A stretch of DNA of 64,000 nucleotides, taken from Narthecium ossifragum (Eukaryota; Streptophyta; Magnoliopsida; Dioscoreales; Nartheciaceae). A program made the position numbers and the translations under genes. Of this stretch, positions 26,623 to 36,135 are shown one piece after another. Below the pieces are notes generated by a model. That model ran no database searches and was not told where the DNA came from. It saw nothing but the letters and a program-made list of their open reading frames with translations. The stretch spans positions 25,335,434 to 25,399,433 of the forward strand of contig OY986969.1 in the NCBI GenBank assembly GCA_963920575.1, read 5' to 3'. Every line of letters begins with the position of its first letter. Position 1 is the first letter of the stretch.

Positions 26623-27770
26623 TGCTAAACGGCGTGCTTTTATGTCTTTAGAGCATCCTTTTGACGACTTTGGGTGTTGTGGGAGGGATTGTAGGGACAG
26701 CCTAGTATATCAGCTGCTAATTTATTGAGGTATTGCATTTGCCCTTGCCAAAAAGTGAACACTGTATCCAGCCGAGCTGAATTGAGAGCATTCCTTTTGG
26801 GGAATTGGGAATGAGTTGTTGATAGTTACACGGATGACCCTATCATCTTCAGTGAAAATACTAGGGGCTAATTTGATGTACTTCGCAACAAGGGTTTCGA
26901 TTGTAAGTGAAACTATGAATGTTAATTTATGAACTATTTTCTATAGAACCTGCAAAATTTGCATTGCATTTTTACATCTGCCATATAAAAGTACCTTGCT
27001 TCCTCCTGACATGATTTCCATATCCAAGGAGAATTAGATGTGTGAGATCTTGTCAAAATGGAAATAAACTTTTCTCTCTGTACGGCACAATCAAAGTCTG
27101 GACAACAAATAGCTCATTAAGCTAACGAGGACGCAACGACTAACTGCAAATTGTCATTGAGATTCACAGCAACAATTACAACTGCCAATATCTATAAATT
27201 TACTGAAGATTACATGACAAACCGCGTGCTTAGCTACCGAAGATTACATACATGGACAATAAACCGGGCACTGTAAAAACATTGAATAAATAAAAGGCAT
27301 AGAGCAGCGTATTGTGTTTCCCATTGCAAGATAATGCATGCTTTCTTCTTCCACTGTAACCAGTAAGTGGCACATATGTAGCAAGCTTCTCTTTTCAAGT
27401 CTTTGGCAAAGCAGCAGAGAGAGTGTACATCCTGCAATGCTTCTTCTCACCAATTAAAAACCTAGTCCTGCTGTCTGTATAAGAAATGCAGCGGAATTGT
27501 AGACTAATGCTACCGAACTTTCATGCCACTTGTGCGCCAGAACAGCTCAATAGATAATTTCATCAGAGCAAAGGTTCAGGGTTTTGCACGTCCCTTCATT
27601 GGCAATAAGAACAATCAAAACTATACCTCTGCTCGTAATATTCCATCTATAGAACATTTCCATGTATTATTCTCTGAATCTCACCTCAAAATGTGATGGG
27701 CTAAAATCTCTACATTTATAGACGAAGCCAAGCTTCTTCAGAAATGCAGCATGTCTTTGGAAGTTCTTTA
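26623..27770. other. Intergenic between convergent CPK and INTS3 genes
   Basis: Contains the two 3' UTRs. No additional gene or repeat is seen. Short open frames around 27234-27453 have no recognisable content. Confidence 0.6.
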
Positions 27771-29231
27771 CTAACCCCTTTCTTCTGCGATATGACCTGC
27801 ATCTCCCTCGGCGACCATACGCCCATTGTACTTGAGAATCGCTGAGTTCAAGCCAGAAGCGAAGGAAGTTGTCCTCTCTCTAAGCAATGGCGAGAGCAAG
27901 CTGCAAGAAGTCAGAGGTTCCAATGAATGGACCACTCCTTTCCTAATCAGTAAACCAAACGAAGATGACACGCCTCGGACAATCATGTCCTTCCGAACTA
28001 CATCATAATTATCAACCAAAAGAAACAGAAACTCCAGCAGGGTTTGAGCCATATCAACAAACTTGGGCACAGAGTTCACCAACAAGAGGATTGCAGGCTC
28101 GATATTCATAATGCTATCGACTCTCTCATCGAAGAACAGCCAATCATAAAACAGGGCAAGCTTCACATTGGCCTCGAAGCAATTCTTCTTGCAGCACGTC
28201 AGAAGCCAACCAATGACCGCCCATCTCGCGATAACACTAGACTGGATAATCTCATTCGGAGGATGATGAGCGCAACATACAAACCGAACAATATCTACAA
28301 TGACAGTCTCACTACCAGGCGAACTTAGGTGCTTCTTAGCAAACCATGCTTGGTACGTCTTCTGATTGCCCCATTTCACATAGGTAAGCAAGAATCTCAA
28401 CTGCGTCTCCATCTCCGGGGTGATTCTCAGAAGAAAATAATGCGCCGGCGTTCTTGTAGCATACAATTGAGATATATCAGTAAAACTCGAGACCTGAAAC
28501 TTGCTCGGATCGAACAACAAATCCTTCCATGCTTCTCTGACATCAGGAATATACACCAAATCTTGCAGAATCCGAACGAGGTCCCTCCCGATCCTCAAGC
28601 ACAAACTGAAGCAATTCCTCAGCACTCTGATGCAAAAGTCAATCTCCATGCGCTTCAGCTCTTCCAACTTCGCGCCGCCCACTAACCTATAATGATCGGA
28701 GAGCAATCGAAGGTAGACAAACAATGCACTTGTTAGAACCAATGGCTCATCCGAGAGCCAGTCCCACTTATCCACGAGAATTCTAAGAAGCTCGGCGGAC
28801 AGCCACAAGGTGGGCTCCGAGAAATCACCCCCAATTATCTGCCGCAGGAGGGACACCAATAGGTTTTCAACTCTGACAGCCAAAACGTCGATCAGTTTGC
28901 AGGCGACCCACAAGAGTTGGTATCGCGGGCCATCAAGGAGTTTATGGAAGGATTCATTGGCGAGGTCGATGAGGACGGAGGTGAAGAGTTGGTAGCCATC
29001 GGTGACGATGGCGTGGAGGTGGGTGAGATGGGTGGTGGCGAGCTGGGGCTCGCCGAGGATGCCGAAAGCTATGGCATGGTTGAGCTGCGAGTATTCGGAT
29101 GGAGAGGGGATTGTTAATGGGAACGGGGGCTTCAACTGGGGTTGGAGAAGCACGAAGGCTTCTCGAAGGGTGAGTTCGAGTGGGTTCTCGCATTCGTGGG
29201 GGAGGGATCGAAGAAGCTTTGGTGGGTTCAT
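27771..29231 (-). CDS. INTS3: Integrator complex subunit 3 homologue (486 aa, single exon)
   Basis: One uninterrupted minus frame from ATG 29231 to the stop at 27771. The protein is all-helical in character. It contains blocks that I recognise from the INTS3 N-terminal domain family, whose short plant form is EMB2739 in Arabidopsis: QLATTHLTHLHAIVTDGYQ, KWDWLSDEPLVLTSALFVYL, EIDFCIRVLRNCFSLCLRIG, TRTPAHYFLLRITPEMETQL and SVIARWAVIGWLLTCCKKN. Integrator is the nuclear complex that binds RNA polymerase II and processes small nuclear RNAs; INTS3 is also the scaffold of the SOSS DNA-repair complex in animals. The plant version is short and lacks the animal C-terminal half. A Mutator-like element begins about 140 bases upstream of the start codon, within the promoter or leader. 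Confidence 0.9.
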   Translation of the reverse strand: MNPPKLLRSLPHECENPLELTLREAFVLLQPQLKPPFPLTIPSPSEYSQLNHAIAFGILGEPQLATTHLTHLHAIVTDGYQLFTSVLIDLANESFHKLLDGPRYQLLWVACKLIDVLAVRVENLLVSLLRQIIGGDFSEPTLWLSAELLRILVDKWDWLSDEPLVLTSALFVYLRLLSDHYRLVGGAKLEELKRMEIDFCIRVLRNCFSLCLRIGRDLVRILQDLVYIPDVREAWKDLLFDPSKFQVSSFTDISQLYATRTPAHYFLLRITPEMETQLRFLLTYVKWGNQKTYQAWFAKKHLSSPGSETVIVDIVRFVCCAHHPPNEIIQSSVIARWAVIGWLLTCCKKNCFEANVKLALFYDWLFFDERVDSIMNIEPAILLLVNSVPKFVDMAQTLLEFLFLLVDNYDVVRKDMIVRGVSSSFGLLIRKGVVHSLEPLTSCSLLSPLLRERTTSFASGLNSAILKYNGRMVAEGDAGHIAEERG

Positions 29232-30159
29232 AACGAATCATAGCATAGAAATTATCAAGAAGATGGTACCAAAATGAGATTTTGATGGAAAATTAGGGTT
29301 TTAGGAAATATACCAATTCCAATTCGATCAGGACAACGCGAAGAAACCATTGAAGACAATTCGGGACTCCAAATTTGCATATTAGTAGTGGTCCACTGGC
29401 ACTGGTCATTGCAAATAAATGGTGATTTTTTGAGATCGGACCAAACTACCCTCAGTCACATCTGTTGACTAAAAAAAAAGAAAAGATAAGTACCTTGGCA
29501 TAATATGAGGTCTTGGAAGGTGTTTTTTTGTATAAACCATTCTCCTTGGTTTTTTGCAGGAGAAACCTTCCCTTCCCTTTTCTTTTTTTTGAAACTACCG
29601 ACGACTCTGCCTCTTCCTCTCCCCAAAAAGTAATATCTCCCCTTCTTCCCCACCTCTCCTTCTCCCCATTTTCTCACTGCCACCATCACATCCCGTCTAT
29701 CTCTTTTCCTTCCCCCCTGTCTTCGTGTGCTTCACGATCTGCACCTTCTCCTCGCTCTAGTGAATCGACATGGCGGTAGAGGCTGCGACGAGCGCGAGGA
29801 GGGTGAGCGGCATTTGATATCCGCAATGCCATGGCTAAACCTCGAAAACGAAAACAAAACGACCATGTAAATCAAGGTATTAGCTACTTAGCAACCTTTT
29901 GCGTTGATTTTTTTCTTCTATTCTCTTGATGCACAAGTTAAACAAAATTGTGAAGCGACCATGATTGAAATTGTGTGAATCAAAATTTTGATCCACACAG
30001 ATTTCCATTAGTAGTTTTTTTCTATGGCAATTTCTTTTGAAACTTATTTTTTGACCAAGATGCATGTGTGTACACAATCAAATTTTGCAGCTTCGGCAAA
30101 AACCTTAATGCCCATTTTTCTTAGAAAATTTATTTCGCAAACAGCTTGTTGTTTAATTA

Positions 30160-30290
30160 CTTAGCTTGTTGTATAGGTTACTCAACTACCTGCATAGATT
30201 ACTCAAATAACTGCATAGGTTACTCAACTACTTGCATAAATTACTCTACTAGTTGCATAGGTTTCTCAACTGGTTGTGTAAGTTATATTC
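30160..30290. repeat. Short degenerate tandem repeats (about 20-21 bp) in the MULE
   Basis: Repeated variants of TTGCATAGGTTACTCAACTA. Related motifs (TTGTTGCGCAACTTACTCAA-like) recur at about 31805-31930 and 32240-32400, so the element has been invaded or amplified by one simple motif at three places. Confidence 0.7.
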
Positions 30291-30402
30291 TTTATGCGTG
30301 AGTTCTTTTTCTTTTTGTGTAAGTTACTACATTTGTTGCGCATTTTTTGAAATGATGGTTTGTTCACTGGTTTGTTTCCTTTTTTTGACATGTAGGGTTA
30401 TC

Positions 30403-32180
30403 TAATTCTCAAGATAATTCTTCCAATCATGGAACAAGAAGTAGGACCAAAGCTTCTATTGTTGCTGATGCGAGCATATCCCTACAAATAAAAGAAAGTG
30501 GGAAGAGAAAGAAAATGACTATTAAGGATGGTGGTGGTCCTTCCAATAAGAAAAAAAAACTAGAGCCGCAAAGGTAGATAGCCGGTGTTATACCAAAAAA
30601 TTAATGGACATCAAGGACAAAACGTTTCAAGCTCATCACACTGAACTGATTAGGAAGACACCTTTCTTCCAACTCATTGGACTGCCAAATAACATACCTC
30701 AAGATGTTGCAGTTATTGAATGCTTGTTGAAAAGGTGACAGCAAGATAAGAAAGAGTTTTTGATTGGGGGACGCAGCATAGCCCCGACGGCCGTAGACAC
30801 AGCGCTAATTTTAGCGCATGAAGAATTATGGTGAAGATGTGAAGATAGACCTTAAGAAGACCACAAAGCCGATTAAATTTAAAGCTGCTTTTATTGCGAA
30901 ATATATAGGTCATCTGAGATATGCTGATCGTCCTTGGTTAGAGACCATGTTGGGCACGCTTGGGCCAAATAGAGAAGCACCTAACATTGAAGATTACACG
31001 AAGCTATTGATCTTCTATTTGTTTACTATTTTTTTATTCCAACGGACCAACTATACTTGTTCGCCGGACCTAGCAGATTATGTTGATGATTTGCATAACA
31101 TTACCAACTACAATTGGGCTCAAGCAGTTCATCGGTATTTGATGTATTGTATTGATGATGCGGCTAAAAGGATAGCCGAGGTAGAAGAAGCTAAAGGGGC
31201 AAATGGATACAATGTGTACCTAAATGGGTGCACTGTCCTCCTTACGGTAACGTGTACCTCTCATAGTTGTTTAATACTTTATGTTATGCTTTATTATGGT
31301 GATATTTGATTTGTTTGGTTTAAGCAGGTGTGGTTCCATGAAATTGTGAGATACAAAGAACCTGCTGAGCAATACAGTCGGTTACATCCACGTATACTCC
31401 GATGGCATGGCATCAACTAGGTGCAAAGAGAAAGTTTTGGAAGAATTTTGGATAAACTGACTGAGAAAGAGGTAACTAGTTACATGTATATAGAGCAGCA
31501 GCTTTTTCATTGTATACTAGCAGTTATTTTGTTTCTAACAATAATTTCTTAGGTATCAACTGAGCTTGTTCCGGAGCCGGAGGAGAGATGGCTACTCATA
31601 GCCAGCAGCGAAGAGGGGGAGAGCAGCAGATCCAGCTCAGTCCGTAGAAACTACAAGACAGAAGCTGTCACATCCCCCCAAAAAGAAGAAGTGGGTGACA
31701 AAGAGGAAGAAGTATTTATAGGTGGCCCTCAATCTCCCCAGCCTCAGCAGTTGAAGAGGTACAATTATTTGAACAGTAGCGGTACAATTTTGTAAAACTT
31801 TGTGCGCATATTCATATGCTTCTTGCGTAATTTAATATACTTCTTGCTCAATTTCATATATTGCTTGCGCAAGTTCATATACTTCTTGTGCAAGTTCATA
31901 TAGTTGTTGCGCATTTTCATGTTCTTCTTACGCTACTTAGTACACTAATCATGGCATTTTAACTTGCAATGTCTTTGATTCTAAATTGCAGCCATATTGT
32001 CCTCCTTCCACCTCTGCTATCCCAAGCATGGATCGTACACCACAAGCCCCTCAATATGACATTGCCATTGCCAAGGATTTGAAAGAGGTGCAGAAGACGC
32101 TACAAGAATTGGTCAATCTTCTCCACACTCAACAACAAGAATTGGGTGTAATGGATGTTGTAATTTTGTTGTGGGTGTAA
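30403..32180 (+). pseudogene. Decayed plant-mobile-domain-like gene inside the MULE
   Basis: Consecutive plus-strand coding pieces in shifting frames: a Lys-rich, NLS-like piece (about 30403-30575, with SNKKKKLEPQR); KLMDIKDKTFQAHHTEL and TPFFQLIGLPNNIPQDVAV (about 30577-30738); FLIGGRSIAPTAVDTALIL, then MKNYGEDVKID (30818 on), PDLADYVDDLHNITNYNWAQ and NGYNVYLNGCTVLLT (to about 31245); after a short gap VWFHEIVRYKEPAEQYSRLH; and a Gln-rich tail (31986-32180). The arrangement resembles plant-mobile-domain/DUF1985-type proteins often carried by MULEs. Frame changes and stops (30575, 30738, about 30832) show it is broken unless unseen introns exist. Family assignment is moderate. Confidence 0.5.
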
Positions 32181-32250
32181 TGGATGTTGTAATTTTGTTG
32201 TGGGAGTAATGGATGTTGTAATTTTGTTGTGGGAGTAATGGATGTTGTAT
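32144..32250. repeat. 29-bp tandem repeat, about 3.6 copies
   Basis: Copies of the unit GGGTGTAATGGATGTTGTAA plus TTTTGTTGT start at 32144 and 32173 and continue twice more with one A/T change. They lie at the end of the decayed MULE coding sequence. Confidence 0.85.
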
Positions 32251-32790
32251 AAGTTACACAACTTTTTATGCGAACTACTCAACTTGTTGCATAAGTTATT
32301 CAACTTACTGCGCAAACTACTTATCTTGTTGCACGAACTACTTATCTTGTTGCGCGACTTACTCAACTTGGTGCACAACTATTCAACTTGTTGCGCAACT
32401 TGATTAAGTTCATGTAGTTGCACAAGAAGTTGTTTAGTTTGCTCAAGAAGTGGTGTAAATGGTGCAAAAAGTTGTTTAGCTTGCTTGGAGGCTAAGCATC
32501 GTGCATTAAATGCAACAACAGCCTTTTGGAGTTTTGGATTGCTTTTATGCACAAAACACCTTCCAATACCTCATATTACGCCAAGGTCCTTATCTTTTCT
32601 TTTTTTTAGTCAGCAGATGTGGCTGAGGGTAGTTTGATCCGACCTCAAAAAATCACCATTTATTTGCAATGATTAGTGCTAGTGGCACCTTGTTGCAAAA
32701 TGCAACAAGGACCACCACTGATATGCAAATTGTTCAAATAATTTAGGGAAAGGGGATTTCTAGAGATGCTCTCATATATATCACCTATTT

Positions 32791-33356
32791 AAAGACTATG
32801 ATCAGGGCTGCGGATGAATCAAGGAAAGGACTACATTGTGCTCCGGGACAGAACAGCTCCTTCATGATTGCTGGTTGGGGGAGGAAGCATTGGATGCAGT
32901 CCAGGTCTTTTCAGCACAGAGGCTGCTTACCAAAAGGCCAAATGTAGGTAGGAATTCCATCCCTCCCTGCGTGGTCTCGACGGCTTCTGCGTACAACTAG
33001 TACGGTCCCAAATCCGAGACCTTAGGAATCTCCTATTTTGGCACGAGGTATCAAGACTACCAGCAGGCCCGCGCATCAGACAATTTCTTATAGCTCGTTC
33101 TTCACGGAAAGTTGACCATCAGTCAATGTCGTATGGGGATTACATTGGGCAAAGGAATGAGACCCACGGAGGACAGTGGTGGGTTATTGAGTTTTGCTTT
33201 TGTTTTTGTGATCTTTCTTTATATTCCCCCGGAAGGGGAAGTAACAATAGGACCGATAGTGTCTCATAGATATGGCATAGAGATGATAGATGGCGGGATG
33301 TAAGTTCTAGCCTTAGAGCTCAACTAATGAAACAGAAAAAAAGACTATGATCAGGG
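32791..33356 (+). mobile_element. LINE-type retroposed insertion with 17-bp target-site duplication (LINE C)
   Basis: A perfect duplication AAAGACTATGATCAGGG lies at 32791-32807 and 33340-33356. The 532-base insert ends in CTAGCCTTAGAGCTCAACTAAT and a short A-rich tail. That 3' end is nearly the same as LINE A's, so the same machinery made it. Unlike LINE A and B, no RNase H domain can be read inside; open frames such as 33112-33303 are unrecognised. It may be a different LINE part, a rearranged copy or a retroposed transcript. Confidence 0.85.
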
Positions 33357-33658
33357 ACTTCTTTTTAAACAATGGCAGTAGATGCTAGAAGTTCCAGGAA
33401 TAAAATGATCAATTTGAAGAGGTGAAACAAATCAAAGAAGGGGGCAACCTATAGGAACCACTTTAATTTATCACTTCAGCAGCAGGCAACTGTAGTTCAT
33501 ACCTCAATCAACATGCCCCATTCAGATTGCTTTAGAAAACTGTGCACAAACTGGTTGCTTTTGAAACATATTTAAGTTGCCACAATGGCTATGTCTGTAC
33601 AGGAAGAGTAAGAGTCTGCAAGTAGCAGTTTATTTTGTTCAGGTGGATCACCAGACGT

Positions 33659-35570
33659 TCAGTAACCACCCATCCTGTGGAGTCCGCCCCCATGCAGTTG
33701 ATAGGTCTGGCTGGGCACCACTTGAAGAACCCCTGGTTGCTCTGCAGAAGGAACCAAAAGCGGAGTGAGAGATGAGGCACATAACAACGTTCTGCAGCTT
33801 TAACGAATTAATGCCGCCATCAAAAGCTGACACCGAAAATAGATTGGCTACAAGAACTACGGCAGAGAGGACTGAAACTATTGTATGCCAACAACCAAAT
33901 TGGCCACTGAAGAATCAGAATTCTAGTATGCTGCCTTGATTGTTAAACTAAGTTTCACATTTTCCTACACATCCTTTTGTCCTAATGATGAGGACACCGC
34001 ATTCTGTAATAGGTTCCTGAGATTGGACTTCATTCCAGCGCTTCCCAAACTCTTGAATAAAGTAATTAGGAGTTTGAAGTAGTAATATGTGTGGCATATG
34101 AAATCTTCAAAACCATTATTTTCAGAAGAGAACTAATGCACTTTAAAGCTTCATGCATATTGTGTCAAAATACCTTATCTAGTCATCTTCTTTGTCAAAA
34201 AATTGGAGTAATCAACAGTTCTTACTATCTATTTCTCCAAAACAGAGAAAATCACACCGTTTGCTATACGGTTTCATTCTAATTCATTTGACACTTTTGA
34301 CAACATACGAAGGTTGGAAAGTTGAGTATGATGCCCAACTCTGGGCAACATGCTGAACCACTAAAGTGCATCCAGAAAAGCCAGCAAAACAATGCCTAGA
34401 CAAGCTGTTTACTTCTCTTGCAACAGCAGCTACATTCACACAGATAACCACCTTATACTCGACATCAAGAAACTGCTTAGACAGAAACTCAGCTAATAGG
34501 CCTTCCCGGGCACAAAGCCTATCCAATGAACAAAGATATACAAGTTTCAAAACTATGGATGAAAAGTAAGCTCTCAACAATTAAAAACCCGACTCCAGAT
34601 ATTTGCAGTACAGCAAGACCAGAAATTACAGAAGAAGAAAAAAAATGTCAAAGAACCTAAAGCTCTCTGCCTCTCTCTCTGCCACCGATTATACCATAAA
34701 TTCTCCAGGCACGACCTCATAAGCAGATCTAAAATGATCTCATAAAAAAGTTGAATGACAAGATAAGATCAACAACTTGAAAACTGATCGAAGCAAATCT
34801 GAACCTACAAGCCCCTTCATTCTACAAGTTAATACAAAAAAAGAGATCTTGGCGAGACCGCAATGTTGGCATGGTTTGCAGCCCAAAGAGTCATTGGCAC
34901 AAGGTAATTATCAGACTCTACCGCAATTAAGATTCGAATTTTTTTACATTGTTTCTTACTCATACCCTTACCTTATCACAGTTCATCAGGTCACAAGAAA
35001 ACATAGATAAAACAACAACCAAGCATAGCACCTAGAGTACAATTACCATCATACAAGATCCCACATTTCTTGATCAGAAACACCTAATTAACCAACAAGG
35101 AAGGAAACGAGGGCCAAGGAGGAAGACTTACTCGACATATCCTCGACCTGTTGCGGAGTCAGCTTCGCCGAGAAGCCACTGGCGGCATGTTTGTAGTGGT
35201 ACACCAGCGCCTCCTTTGCCGCGTCCTCGCTGCAATAGCAATAGATCCACAATAAATTACCGAGCATCAGCCATAACAAAAAAAACCATATCTCAAACTT
35301 CAATCTCCTTGTCCGTTTGGATCGAAAGCCAAACCCTGACCCTACGAGGAAAAAGAATCGTAAAGGATCGCACCTGCCGATGACGGCGGATAGGGTGCGC
35401 ATGTGGAAGGCCTCGGGGTCCTCCTCGCCCTCCGGCGTCTGCACGTACACGATGTGCACCTTGGCCTCCTCCTCGCCGGTGGCAGCGGAGCCCGCCATCA
35501 GAACTGAGAGCGACGAGATCAAGAAGAAGACAAGGAAGAGAAGAAAGGGTGCAAGACGGGATCGATTCAT
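33659..35570 (-). CDS. SPI-1: Secreted inhibitor I9 / subtilisin-propeptide-like protein (SPI-1 type, 125 aa)
   Basis: Three exons in phase on minus: 35374-35570 (ATG at 35570), 35132-35229 and 33659-33741 (378 bases). An N-terminal hydrophobic signal peptide (LAPFLLFLVFFLISSLSVLM) is followed by one inhibitor I9 domain: KVHIVYVQTPEGEEDPEAFH, HMRTLSAVIGS, EALVYHYKHAASGFSAKLTP, and in exon 3 QPGVLQVVPSQTYQLHGG. There is no protease domain, so this is a free-standing propeptide-like inhibitor. Arabidopsis SPI-1 of this type binds subtilases tightly. It should act in the secretory pathway or apoplast. The last intron is unusually long (33742-35131, about 1.4 kb) for such a small gene. The start was chosen at MNRSRL because that gives the signal peptide; an upstream in-frame Met would not. 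Confidence 0.92.
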
Positions 35571-36135
35571 CTCTCTCGACGACAGCGTGGGTACGCTAGG
35601 TTTTATAGCGTTGGGGCAATGGATGCCCGTCTCTCGGCTTCGAGGCGAAGAAAAGAATAAAAAGAAACCGATCTGCAGCCGTAAGGAAAGAGTCCATAGG
35701 CCCTGCATAACATGGGCCGGGCTTGGAGCCCATAATAGTTTGGGTATATGCATTTCAATTTACAGGTGTATTTACATAATTAAAATTATTTTGAGGGATA
35801 TGTATCCAAAATTTATAGTTGATTTTTATACATGGACCATTAAATTGAAAAATATTCCTCATCTTCCAATCTATTGTCACATTAATTGTCACATTAATGT
35901 GATGCAAACGAGTAAACTACATGACCATCAATCAAGGATACACCACCTTATTTCTTACATGACATATTCACACCACAAGCAAAATTGTCACCCAAACCAT
36001 AACATAAAACCTATTCTAATGAAGGTTCCAAGATACATTTAAACAAATGATACAAGTACTAAAATAGAGTGGCAAACCATGCATGTATAAAGAAGAAGAA
36101 AAAAAATAAGCCTCTTTAAAATTTTAATTGACTCC
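35571..36135. other. Intergenic between SPI-1-like and AMT2 genes
   Basis: SPI-1 promoter side plus the 3' end of AMT2. AT-rich from 35750. No gene or delimited repeat seen. Confidence 0.55.

Larger units (their letters stand above)
29372..32731. mobile_element. Mutator-like element (about 3.4 kb) with long terminal inverted repeats
   Basis: The left end (29372 to about 29533) and the right end (about 32545-32731) are inverted copies. Examples are GCAAATAAATGGTGATTTTT at 29411-29430, with its exact complement at 32648-32667, and the shared series CCTCAG(T/C)CACATCTG(T/C)TGACT, GAAAAGATAAG and AATATGAGGT. The right copy has an extra TTGCATTTTGCAACAAGG palindrome. TIRs of this length are typical of MULEs. 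I could not find a clean 9-bp target duplication, so exact borders may shift by a few bases. The interior holds decayed coding sequence (see next entry) and no recognised transposase. Confidence 0.8.

Noticed and set aside
34284..34580. 98-residue minus open frame within SPI-1 intron 2
   Set aside because: No recognised domain, no splice signals linking it to neighbours in phase; probably chance, though composition is not obviously random.
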